Of a stretch of 64,000 bases of DNA, positions 1 through 6,692 are shown piece after piece. The notes below the pieces were generated by a model. The model searched no databases. It had not been told where the DNA came from and saw only the letters and a list, made by a program, of their open reading frames with translations. The DNA comes from UBA947 sp031550975 (GTDB lineage Bacteria; Cyanobacteriota; Vampirovibrionia; Gastranaerophilales; Gastranaerophilaceae), in NCBI GenBank assembly GCA_031550975.1, contig JAVBOC010000005.1:1-64000 (forward strand), in the 5' to 3' direction. Position numbers and translations under genes: made by a program. Each line of letters starts with the position of its first letter. Within the stretch, counting starts at the first letter, position 1.

Positions 1-2
1 CA

Positions 3-95
3 GCTATGATAGACGAAGGAGGAACTTCTTTAGGGGAGATTCTAAAGGCAATGTATGTAGGAACTGGTCAAAAACCACCCGCGGCTTTGGGATAA
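3..95 (+). CDS. C-terminal end of an unidentified protein (5' truncated)
   Basis: Reading frame 3 is open from the window edge to a TAA at 93-95 and ends ...GQKPPAALG. It is followed 15 bases later by a strong hairpin terminator, which supports a real gene end. Only about 30 residues are visible and I do not recognise the family. Confidence 0.55.
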   Translation, partial: AMIDEGGTSLGEILKAMYVGTGQKPPAALG

Positions 96-110
96 TATTT
101 TCTAATCAAC

Positions 111-140
111 AAAAGCGCGGACTAACAGTCCGCGCTTTTT
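111..140. terminator. Bidirectional intrinsic terminator
   Basis: A 13-bp perfect stem (AAAAGCGCGGACT paired with its complement) with an AAC loop and a T-run on the plus side. It lies between the plus-strand gene end at 95 and the minus-strand gene ending at 154, so it can serve both. Confidence 0.9.
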
Positions 141-153
141 ATTTTAAATATAT

Positions 154-486
154 TTACATGTAAATCGGGCCGCTGGACCTAGGCGGTTCAAAATCTTCGT
201 TATCTTTGATAAAATCCATAATCTCAAGAGCGAGTTCTTTGCGGATATCTTCTGGTGCGCTGCGCAAATATTCCATCGCGTGAGAAACTTTAACGTTTTT
301 ATCGTACCAACGGCGAAGAATGTAATCAAACTGGTCGTCAAGCGACAATTCTATATCAAAATCTATATCTTTAACCCTGTCTATAACGATATCAGCGCAA
401 CGAATTTGAAGGTATTCTTCCGAATCCTCCATCTGCTTAACAGCCATACTCACAGTCGGGTCTATGTCATACCAACGTTGTTTCAT
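154..486 (-). CDS. Small acidic protein with two RWYD repeats
   Basis: A 110-residue acidic protein that I do not recognise. It is built from two similar halves. Residues about 4-40 begin RWYDIDPTVSMAV and end in a charged helix, and residues about 59-95 begin RWYDKNVKVSHAM and also end in a helix with ...IKD. This suggests tandem duplication of a helical unit of about 37 residues. There is no signal peptide or membrane segment, so it is probably cytosolic. A near-consensus sigma70 promoter sits directly before the ATG. The single-gene unit is closed by the terminator at 111-140. The function is unknown. Confidence 0.75.
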   Translation of the reverse strand: MKQRWYDIDPTVSMAVKQMEDSEEYLQIRCADIVIDRVKDIDFDIELSLDDQFDYILRRWYDKNVKVSHAMEYLRSAPEDIRKELALEIMDFIKDNEDFEPPRSSGPIYM

Positions 487-521
487 GATTATAATTATAG
501 TGTTTTTTACATGCTTGTCAA
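487..521 (-). promoter_or_regulatory. Consensus sigma70 promoter, probably leaderless
   Basis: On the minus strand TTGACA (521-516), a 16-bp spacer and TATAAT (499-494) are followed by 7 bases and then the ATG at 486. This places the expected +1 at or next to the start codon, with no room for a Shine-Dalgarno sequence. Confidence 0.75.
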
Positions 522-546
522 ATTATACTAGCCAAAGGAATAGGTA

Positions 547-576
547 TAGCAAAAAAATTCTTTCTTGCGATTTAAT
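547..576 (+). promoter_or_regulatory. TAGCAA-18-TTTAAT promoter-like motif
   Basis: TAGCAA at 547-552, an 18-bp AT-rich spacer, and TTTAAT at 571-576, five bases before the ATG at 582. The same bipartite pattern precedes eight other genes in this window. The spacing to the ATG suggests a leaderless transcript. Confidence 0.6.
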
Positions 577-581
577 ACCAT

Positions 582-1649
582 ATGCAAGTTCTATTTAGCC
601 CACAATTGAATTTAAAAAACCAAATCAACCTGCAAAGAATTAGCGGTGCAAGACCAAATGTCAGACCAGCAGTGCGTTTTTGCGGGGCATCAGATACTTT
701 CACCCGTGGAATTAAGTCTGCCAGCGTCGATTTAACAAAATATGTACGAGAAGAACTCACCAGCCCTGAATGTTTTGAAGCATTTTTAGAAAAGTTTCCT
801 AACGCGAGTCGGTATCTTGGAGATGTGCCAAAATCTTGGGTGAGAAATAATTTGGAGAAAGCACAGCAAATATGCGAGTTTTTTTCTGAATTTGCAAAAG
901 GCACACTTACTCCTCACTTCCATGATTTGAAATTTGACCATGTTAAGCATAACGCGCAAATACAGTCAGCTGCCCGGGAACTTGAGTCAAAAATGGGGTC
1001 CGTTTTGGGCAGGGAAACGAAAGTTGGAGATATTGGAGCAGGTACTTACGGTAAAGTCTTTTGGCTTAATACCGGAGAGGGAGTATATGCAATAAAAGTT
1101 TTTCATAAGTACGAAGGAAAACTTATGGAAATGGATTATCATGGAAAAAGTGCCGAAGTGCTCAATGCCTGTGCAACCTCTAATCCCAGAAATGTTGATG
1201 CCGGAAGGTATGCCCCTTTTTATTTTGGGAAGTTCGCGGGCGATAATGATAACGATGGATTTATGGTGACAAAGTTTATTGATAACACCAGTGCTTTTTA
1301 TCTGAACTGGCGAGATAAAAGACTTTATACATGGACTGAATATATTTATCCTATTGATGCCAATTCCAGTAATTGTATGGAGGATACTATCATAGACTTT
1401 GGCGCACTAACACTAAATGAGGAACTGAAGAATCCGAAAAAACGCTATTTTGCAAAACGAATAGCAAAAGCTGTTGACGACGAAAATATTGAAGCAATTA
1501 GGGATTTAAAAAAACGATACGGTGGATTTAAAGAATTTCATGAGGCGCTGGAATATCTTCAAGACAGCAGAAAAAATCCTGTTTATAACAAAAGTACGGA
1601 TGAATTTTTATTTGAACGGCTTATTGATATGATATTACAGGTAAAATAA
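582..1649 (+). CDS. Kinase-like protein with N-terminal F-G motif (paralogue 1)
   Basis: A 355-residue protein whose C-terminal two thirds looks like a divergent protein-kinase fold. A glycine loop GAGTYGKVF lies at 152-160, an AIKVF lysine at K172, a candidate helix-C glutamate at E192, a hinge MVTKFID at about 228-234, and IDFG at 271-274. A short D-x4-N (D259, N264) precedes the DFG by only eight residues, against about 13 in classical kinases, so the catalytic loop is compressed. There is no HRD histidine. Residues 1-40 hold the local N-terminal signature MQVLFSPQLNL...RFCG. There is no signal peptide or membrane segment. It is 37-42 % similar by eye to the next gene, a clear tandem duplicate. 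Activity is inferred, not shown. It could be a pseudokinase. Confidence 0.75.
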   Translation: MQVLFSPQLNLKNQINLQRISGARPNVRPAVRFCGASDTFTRGIKSASVDLTKYVREELTSPECFEAFLEKFPNASRYLGDVPKSWVRNNLEKAQQICEFFSEFAKGTLTPHFHDLKFDHVKHNAQIQSAARELESKMGSVLGRETKVGDIGAGTYGKVFWLNTGEGVYAIKVFHKYEGKLMEMDYHGKSAEVLNACATSNPRNVDAGRYAPFYFGKFAGDNDNDGFMVTKFIDNTSAFYLNWRDKRLYTWTEYIYPIDANSSNCMEDTIIDFGALTLNEELKNPKKRYFAKRIAKAVDDENIEAIRDLKKRYGGFKEFHEALEYLQDSRKNPVYNKSTDEFLFERLIDMILQVK

Positions 1650-1656
1650 TCCTCAA

Positions 1657-1686
1657 TAGCAATAAAATTTCTTTTCATGTTTTAAT
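1657..1686 (+). promoter_or_regulatory. TAGCAA-18-TTTAAT promoter-like motif
   Basis: TAGCAA at 1657-1662, 18 bp, TTTAAT at 1681-1686, then five bases to the ATG at 1692. Spacer and start distance are identical to the copy at 547-576, although the intervening bases differ. Confidence 0.6.
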
Positions 1687-1691
1687 TGGGT

Positions 1692-2723
1692 ATGCAAGTT
1701 TCACAAGTTTTATTTAACCCGAATTTGAATTTAAAAACCCCTGTTAACCAAGCGCCAGTTCAAAAAATAAGCTTTGGTTCAGCGCCGGATAGTTTCGCTC
1801 GCGGGGTTAGTTCATTCGCAACAGACCTCACACAGCTTGTTCGGACAAAATTCCACACCCCAAACCAATTTATAGAGGTATTAAACAAGCACCCTAAAGC
1901 CAGTAGATTTCTTGGCGTTGTCCCGGAATCATGGAGTGGCGGAAGTGCAGACAAAGCCGCACAAATTCAAGCAGTATTTACGAAATTTGCTAAAAGCACG
2001 TGTGTTCCCGACACAAAGGAAATGTTGGTGCTTGATATTCCATATGATTTCAAAATAAAGATAGCCGCAAAAATGCTTGAATTGAAAATGAACAAAATTT
2101 TGGGCAAGAAAACACATATAGAACCCCTGGATTCCGGCGCTTACGGTAAGACTTTCATATTAAATGACGGAAAAGAAAATTTTGTAATTAAAACTTTTCA
2201 TACCGGGATGGACGGCGGATATTCCATTCATGGACGAGGGGCAGAAGTTCTTAATGCGTGCTTTGCTTCAGAAAATGCGACAAAAGGAGAGTTCTCTGAT
2301 TTTTATTTTGGACAATTCGCGCGGAAAGACGATAAAGACGGGTTTTTGGTCACAAAATATATCGACAAAACTAACGCCTCAGCTGAAAATGTAATAGGCA
2401 GAAGATTATATGATTGGGCACAATATATTAAAGTTGCAGACGACTGCTTTGAAAACCATATTGGAGGCACAATTATTGATTTTGGGCACCTTGAAGTTAA
2501 TGAGGATCTGGCAGACCGAAAAATGCGCTTTATTGTTAAATTAATTGTAGAAACTATAGATGCTCAAAAAGCGGACAGAATTAAACCAATCATAAAGCAA
2601 TATGGTAAAACAAAAGAGTTTACAGACGCAATTAAATATCTTAGGAAAAAAGCAGCTACTGACAAATTTTATCTTGCGCCATTGGAAAGAGAAATATTAA
2701 ACAGATTTTTAAATATAAAATAA
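1692..2723 (+). CDS. Kinase-like protein with N-terminal F-G motif (paralogue 2)
   Basis: A 343-residue paralogue of the preceding gene. I chose the ATG at 1692 (MQVSQVLFNPN) over the TTG six bases upstream because it matches the paralogue's start and lies five bases after the -10 element. It has the glycine loop SGAYGKTF, the FVIKTF lysine, the helix-C-like GAEVLNAC, the hinge FLVTKYID, a D-x4-N pair and TIIDFG. All the kinase-like landmarks of the first copy are therefore conserved while the surrounding sequence has diverged, which suggests selection on function. The N-terminal motif KISFGS ends at about residue 30. It is probably transcribed separately, since it has its own promoter motif. 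Confidence 0.75.
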   Translation: MQVSQVLFNPNLNLKTPVNQAPVQKISFGSAPDSFARGVSSFATDLTQLVRTKFHTPNQFIEVLNKHPKASRFLGVVPESWSGGSADKAAQIQAVFTKFAKSTCVPDTKEMLVLDIPYDFKIKIAAKMLELKMNKILGKKTHIEPLDSGAYGKTFILNDGKENFVIKTFHTGMDGGYSIHGRGAEVLNACFASENATKGEFSDFYFGQFARKDDKDGFLVTKYIDKTNASAENVIGRRLYDWAQYIKVADDCFENHIGGTIIDFGHLEVNEDLADRKMRFIVKLIVETIDAQKADRIKPIIKQYGKTKEFTDAIKYLRKKAATDKFYLAPLEREILNRFLNIK

Positions 2724-2726
2724 CTG

Positions 2727-2770
2727 GAATAAATGTTTTGGGTGAGTCATACAAGTCCAGTATTGGCAAA
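2727..2770 (+). repeat. Dispersed ACAAGTCCA element, copy 1
   Basis: About 44 bp (AATAAATGTTTTGGGTG...ACAAGTCCAGTATTGGCAAA) aligning with copies at 4842-4885 and, inverted, at 22246-22290. The right end overlaps a -35 box at 2763. Confidence 0.5.
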
Positions 2771-2792
2771 GATATAAAACGTGTAGTATAAT
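2763..2792 (+). promoter_or_regulatory. Sigma70-type promoter
   Basis: TTGGCA at 2763-2768, an 18-bp spacer and TATAAT at 2787-2792. Transcription would start near 2799, giving a leader of about 79 nt before the ATG at 2878. The leader contains a small GACC-GAA-GGTC hairpin overlapping the ribosome-binding region. Confidence 0.65.
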
Positions 2793-2877
2793 GTTTATTA
2801 TGAAAGAACGAGTGAGACAAATGAAAAACTTGTTTTCGCATTTGCGAGCGAGTGAATTTCACAAGACCGAAGGTCCT

Positions 2878-4026
2878 ATGAAGAGATTAGTTGTGTTATT
2901 TATGTTATTGAGCTTTATTGCCCCATCGGCAAAAGTTTTTGCTGACACGCTCCAGGGTGGGGTCCAGGTTGATAATCAATATCGCCAGATGCAAAACGAT
3001 TTGTTCACGGGAACAGTAGATACACTTGATAAAAAAGATGTAGTGCGGATGACGGTTTCGCAGGTGCTTGATTCTACGTTAAGCATGGAAGGCGACGAGT
3101 TTTTCGCCGAGGTTACGGGGGAAGTCTCGGGTAAAAGTGGGGTTATTGTCCCTAAGGGAACAATTGCGCATGGAAAAATCGTTTGTAAAAGCGATCCAAA
3201 AAGACTCGGACGTCCGGGTTGGATTGAACTTGATTTTGATTATCTAATGACGCCTGACGGCAGAGAAATCCCGATTGAGGGCAAGATGTCAACCAAATTA
3301 CATCCTGTCGCTGAAACCGGAAAAATCATCGCGCAAGACATTGGTTACACTGCTGTAGGCGGCGCGATAGGTGGGTTTGCCGCACTAAATTGGCTTGGAC
3401 TAGAGGCTGCAATTGCTTCTCAAGGCTATACTCTTGCGGGCGGTGCTGCTGTTGGCGGAGCGATAGGACTTGGTATGGCGCTTATTAGAAAAGGACATGA
3501 GGTTCTAATCGCACCGGGTGATGAAATCAGAGTAAAAATCAATACAACCGTGCCTTTGCCGGTTTACAAAGACACTGCGCTTATGCAGCACGAAATGTTT
3601 TATCCTGGACTAGATATCCAAATCAGCGATATAAAACACGAAGAAGATCCTTTTGGAGAGCCCAATACAATAACTTTAACGATAATGATTTCGAACTATT
3701 CGGATAAGACGTTTTCCGGGCTTGATATGGCAATGGTGAATGATTATAACGCGGTTTTCAGACCGTCGATTTTCGGGGATACGAAGATCATGTTTAAGCA
3801 GATTAAACCGGGTGACAAAGTTGTTGGCAGAATCTCGTTTGCTGTAGACAATGTTGACCGTAAATTTTGGTTGACTTTCTACGACCGCCGTAACGGCAAG
3901 GCGCTTTCAAAGATTTCTATTGACAACGCTTATCGCAAAGTTTCGGCTAAAACCAAGAAGAAAAACGAGAAGGTTCGCAAAAAACCTGATTATAAAAAAG
4001 AAACCGATGTTTTAGATGAAGTCTAA
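2878..4026 (+). CDS. Exported glycine-zipper protein
   Basis: A 382-residue protein if started at 2878, where a clear Sec signal peptide begins (MKRLVVLFMLLSF...KVFA, then DTLQGG). An in-frame ATG at 2800 would bury the signal under a charged extension and is less likely. The mature part has a beta-rich domain with PKGTIAHGKI and DPKRLGRPG, then a glycine-zipper hairpin at about residues 160-205 (VGGAIGGF...GGAAVGGAIGLG). It ends in a further beta domain and a lysine-rich tail. The architecture resembles the minus-strand protein at 50363-51022, so both may belong to an envelope family. I cannot name the function. Confidence 0.75.
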   Translation: MKRLVVLFMLLSFIAPSAKVFADTLQGGVQVDNQYRQMQNDLFTGTVDTLDKKDVVRMTVSQVLDSTLSMEGDEFFAEVTGEVSGKSGVIVPKGTIAHGKIVCKSDPKRLGRPGWIELDFDYLMTPDGREIPIEGKMSTKLHPVAETGKIIAQDIGYTAVGGAIGGFAALNWLGLEAAIASQGYTLAGGAAVGGAIGLGMALIRKGHEVLIAPGDEIRVKINTTVPLPVYKDTALMQHEMFYPGLDIQISDIKHEEDPFGEPNTITLTIMISNYSDKTFSGLDMAMVNDYNAVFRPSIFGDTKIMFKQIKPGDKVVGRISFAVDNVDRKFWLTFYDRRNGKALSKISIDNAYRKVSAKTKKKNEKVRKKPDYKKETDVLDEV

Positions 4027-4035
4027 AGCACGCTT

Positions 4036-4065
4036 CTCCTAATCCCTAATTTCTAGTCCCTAACT
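4036..4065. repeat. CTAGTCCC repeat (family E), partial
   Basis: CTAATCCCTAATTTCTAGTCCC-type repeats just after the stop codon at 4026. Related sequence lies at 44628-44650 and 58887-58960, and weakly at 60749-60771. Confidence 0.6.
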
Positions 4066-4087
4066 CGCAACATTCCTTTACATTCAC

Positions 4088-4115
4088 TTGAAAAAGTTGC
4101 GGAGTATGTTACAAT
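4088..4115 (+). promoter_or_regulatory. Promoter of the BlaI-like gene
   Basis: TTGAAA (4088-4093), 16 bp, TACAAT (4110-4115). A loose dyad TTAC-N10-GTAA overlaps the -10. BlaI-family operators are TACA/TGTA dyads, so autoregulation is possible but unproven. A strong GGAGG precedes the ATG at 4147. Confidence 0.5.
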
Positions 4116-4146
4116 CATAGTAGTAAAAAAAACTGGAGGCAATCCA

Positions 4147-4488
4147 ATGGTGTGTGGAAAACTTGAAATTGATATTTTAAACTCGTTTTGGTCGTTAGCG
4201 TCTGCGGATGAAGATGCTGATATTTCTATCCAAGATGTCGTGGATGCGCTTTCGCATCAAGGAACCCATCGAGCATATACAACGATAAAAACCGTTATGG
4301 ACCGCTTGGTAGCAAAATCAGTGCTCGTGCGATATAAATCCGGTAAAAAATTCTTCTATAAAGCGGCAATGAACCACTCAGAGATGGCAATGGAGTCGGT
4401 AAATCGACTGGTTGAACAATTCTTTGAAGGTGATTATACAAAGTTATTGCGTTTTGTTGAGAGCGAATGTCCGCAGCTTATAGCATAG
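4147..4488 (+). CDS. BlaI/MecI/CopY-family transcriptional repressor
   Basis: 113 residues, the usual size for this winged-helix family. The N-terminal KLEIDILNSFWSLA matches the 'x-ExxIMxxLW' opening of BlaI/MecI. The recognition region HRAYTTIKTVMDRLVAKSVLVR is the characteristic tTVxTxLxRLxxKGxL segment, followed by a wing KSGKKFFYKA and a C-terminal dimerisation helix. In the known family, a partner M56 peptidase (BlaR1/MecR1) cleaves the repressor. No such gene is adjacent here. The following gene overlaps the 3' end by 22 bases, so the two are probably co-transcribed. Confidence 0.85.
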   Translation: MVCGKLEIDILNSFWSLASADEDADISIQDVVDALSHQGTHRAYTTIKTVMDRLVAKSVLVRYKSGKKFFYKAAMNHSEMAMESVNRLVEQFFEGDYTKLLRFVESECPQLIA

Positions 4489-4841
4489 AAGAAAACAGAA
4501 AATTTGTCGCCGCATTAATTAGGCGGGTTTTAACAGGGAAGATGACCTCTCGCGAGGCTGTATTGCAGTTCCCAAAGAACGCCCAAGATAAGAGCATTGA
4601 GGCTTCTTATCATGCTTTGGTGCACTTTGAAGCGGATGAAGATTTGCGCAACCGTGACCCGCTATATAAAGAAGAACAGGATGACTACCTGGAATTCATC
4701 TCCTATGTACTTGACCGGGGGGAGGATTTACCCGATAATATAATCAAAAGTTACGAAAAATATTACGACGGGATGAACATTCCAAACGAAGAAGGCACAA
4801 AAGGGTTTTGGAAAAGTTTCATGAAATTTCTGAACATATAG
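4467..4841 (+). CDS. Hypothetical acidic helical protein
   Basis: 124 residues, overlapping the 3' end of the repressor gene by 22 bases, which suggests translational coupling. It appears soluble and mostly helical and is rich in Asp, Glu and Lys. There is no signal peptide, no cysteines and no motif I recognise. Because it sits where a BlaI sensor or target would be expected, it is a candidate partner or target of the repressor. That rests on position only. Confidence 0.65.
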   Translation: MSAAYSIEENRKFVAALIRRVLTGKMTSREAVLQFPKNAQDKSIEASYHALVHFEADEDLRNRDPLYKEEQDDYLEFISYVLDRGEDLPDNIIKSYEKYYDGMNIPNEEGTKGFWKSFMKFLNI

Positions 4842-4885
4842 GGGTAAATATTTTTGGTGGCTTAGACAAGTCCAATATGGGTAAA
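4842..4885 (+). repeat. Dispersed ACAAGTCCA element, copy 2
   Basis: GGGTAAATATTTTTGGTGG...TTAGACAAGTCCAATATGGG between the stop at 4841 and the lipoprotein ATG at 4897. It aligns over about 40 bp with the copy before 2763. Confidence 0.5.
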
Positions 4886-4896
4886 AGGGGCATTAA

Positions 4897-5991
4897 ATGA
4901 AAAAAAGTGTAATCGGTGTATCGGCGTTAATCATATTAGCACTTGTTACCACGGGCTGCTATTGGAAAAAACAAAAATCTGTTGCTGAGCCTGCGGCGGT
5001 TTTGGAAACCTCTCAAAATAAAGATTTTGAAACGGTTGCTCTGTTTTCTTCCATGAGTCCGGCACCAAACAGAGTTTGGGCAGGAACTTTTCAGATTGTT
5101 TGGAACGATTTTATGAACGAAATTGTGGGCGGTCCGGTAAAGTTTGTCGGATATAATTCCCCGTTGGCTGATGGCTTGAACAAACAGGCTTTTAGAGCAG
5201 AACAGATTTCAGCAAAGGATTATTATAAAGCTTGGGGTGATGTTTCACCAAAAATGAAAGCCAAAATCGAAAAGGGGATTAAAGATAAATTTAACGAAAA
5301 AAGCGACATTCTCGACTTGATGGACTGGACTCCTGCAGCGGACAAATATATAGTTTATGCAATGCTAAAAAAAGATTTCCAATTCAAAGATGCGTTTGAC
5401 GAATTGGCGGATGCAAAATTCGGGAACGACAAAACTCTTGTAAAATACTTTGGCACAAAGCCTGAAACCAAAGAGCGGCTGGATGATAATATACAGGTGC
5501 TTTTCTATAACAACGAAAACGATTTTGCGCTAAAACTTCTGACTCAGTCCAGCGATGAGGTTTATTTGTATAGAACGGGCGACGACAAGCCATTTGAACA
5601 GTTTTTTAACGACATGAACAGAAAAACGGATGCATATTATGGGTCGCAAAACCGCGTGAAACTCGGGCTGTTTAAGGTTCCTGATATAAGCCTGTATAAA
5701 CTGAAAAGTTTTGACGAACTTTGCGGCAAGATTATTGAGGGCAAAAGTTTTATGATTGATCAGGCAATAGAAACGGTTGACTTTAAGATGAACAAGCAGG
5801 GTGTGAAATTAAAAAGCGAAGCGGCGATTATGACTAGAAATTCAGCAATATTGGATACGACCGCGCCTAAAAATTTCTATTTTGACAACACCTTCGTACT
5901 ATTCCTAAAAGAAAAAGATAAAAAACAGCCTTATTTTGCGCTGCGCGTGCACAATGTTTCTGATATAAATAAAACAGGGCGCAGCAAGTGA
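4897..5991 (+). CDS. Serpin-like lipoprotein
   Basis: 364 residues with a lipoprotein signal (hydrophobic stretch ending LVTTGC, Cys21). The C-terminal quarter has the order of signatures expected of a serpin. It contains a DFKMNKQGVKLKSEAAIMT stretch like the 'xxVNExGTEAAAxT' hinge, a short variable loop, and then FYFDNTFVLFLKEK...PYFALRVHN like the C-terminal FxxDxPFxFxIxxxxxxxILFxGRVxxP strand pair. Overall length also fits. Serpins inhibit proteases by loop insertion. Here the hinge is degenerate, so inhibition is uncertain. It follows a BlaI-type repressor pair by 55 bp. Alternative: an unrelated beta-rich lipoprotein. Confidence 0.6.
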   Translation: MKKSVIGVSALIILALVTTGCYWKKQKSVAEPAAVLETSQNKDFETVALFSSMSPAPNRVWAGTFQIVWNDFMNEIVGGPVKFVGYNSPLADGLNKQAFRAEQISAKDYYKAWGDVSPKMKAKIEKGIKDKFNEKSDILDLMDWTPAADKYIVYAMLKKDFQFKDAFDELADAKFGNDKTLVKYFGTKPETKERLDDNIQVLFYNNENDFALKLLTQSSDEVYLYRTGDDKPFEQFFNDMNRKTDAYYGSQNRVKLGLFKVPDISLYKLKSFDELCGKIIEGKSFMIDQAIETVDFKMNKQGVKLKSEAAIMTRNSAILDTTAPKNFYFDNTFVLFLKEKDKKQPYFALRVHNVSDINKTGRSK

Positions 5992-6052
5992 ACACTCCTT
6001 GCCGCGTGGGCAATGACAAAAATTAATTATTGTAAAGAATTTTTGCCTAGCC

Positions 6053-6081
6053 TAGCAAACTTTTCATTTACGCGGTTTAAT
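6053..6081 (+). promoter_or_regulatory. TAGCAA-17-TTTAAT promoter-like motif
   Basis: TAGCAA at 6053-6058, a 17-bp spacer and TTTAAT at 6076-6081, 32 bases before the ATG at 6114. A second overlapping TTTAAT lies at 6081-6086. Confidence 0.6.
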
Positions 6082-6113
6082 TTAATACAATTACAAATTT
6101 GGAATTAGGGTTA

Positions 6114-6650
6114 ATGAAAATTCAAGCATTGAATAATTATAATTATACTAACAAAGTGCACAGCCAAAGCAAGAATACTTCTTTTGGGCGTATGCGCATC
6201 AGTGTCGCCCAAGATATTTTAAGAGGATTGAATGTTGGGGTTAGTAAGAATGAGGCAGGTTTGTTAGATATTTCTCATTTTGATTCGGAAGATGCTTTGG
6301 CGCTTTTGAAATTACCATTTGCAAGCAAAGATCTCCAATCAAAAGTGATAAGCGACATATTAGCGCATGTAGGAAATGTTCAATTTAGTCTTCGCTTACT
6401 CGGACTTAATGCTCAAGCTAAAAAATTGGGTGCTGCAGGTGGTATAGAACTATCAGGTGCAAATTTCCTAACCCCCGAATTAACAAAAGCAATAAATTTA
6501 GACATAACCGGCAAATCTAACATTATAGCGCCTAAGTTGCAGAGAGTTACAAATGCAACGGTGTTAGATGGTTCTACTATAGCGGCTGCTAACTCAGTCA
6601 AAATTAGTAATCCGCACATTTCGCAAGATTCTAAGATTATTACTCCTTAA
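6114..6650 (+). CDS. Hypothetical protein with N-terminal F-G motif
   Basis: 178 residues from the ATG at 6114 (MKIQALNNYNY), preferred over an in-frame TTG at 6099 because it gives the MKI opening seen in related N-termini and has TTAGGG upstream. The N-terminus NTSFGRMRIS holds the F-G motif at residues 24-25. A helical middle is followed by a C-terminal part with short repeating hydrophobic steps (TGKSNIIAPKL...ATVLDGSTI...NSVKISNPHI) that could be a small beta-solenoid. There is no signal peptide. Function unknown. Confidence 0.75.
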   Translation: MKIQALNNYNYTNKVHSQSKNTSFGRMRISVAQDILRGLNVGVSKNEAGLLDISHFDSEDALALLKLPFASKDLQSKVISDILAHVGNVQFSLRLLGLNAQAKKLGAAGGIELSGANFLTPELTKAINLDITGKSNIIAPKLQRVTNATVLDGSTIAAANSVKISNPHISQDSKIITP

Positions 6651-6677
6651 CCAAAATAACAAAAAAGACTGATTCCG

Positions 6678-6686
6678 TGATATAAT
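6678..6686 (+). promoter_or_regulatory. Extended -10 promoter, radA, probably leaderless
   Basis: TGATATAAT (extended -10) ends at 6686 and the ATG is at 6693, leaving six bases. There is no recognisable -35 or Shine-Dalgarno sequence. Confidence 0.6.
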
Positions 6687-6692
6687 TTTGAC

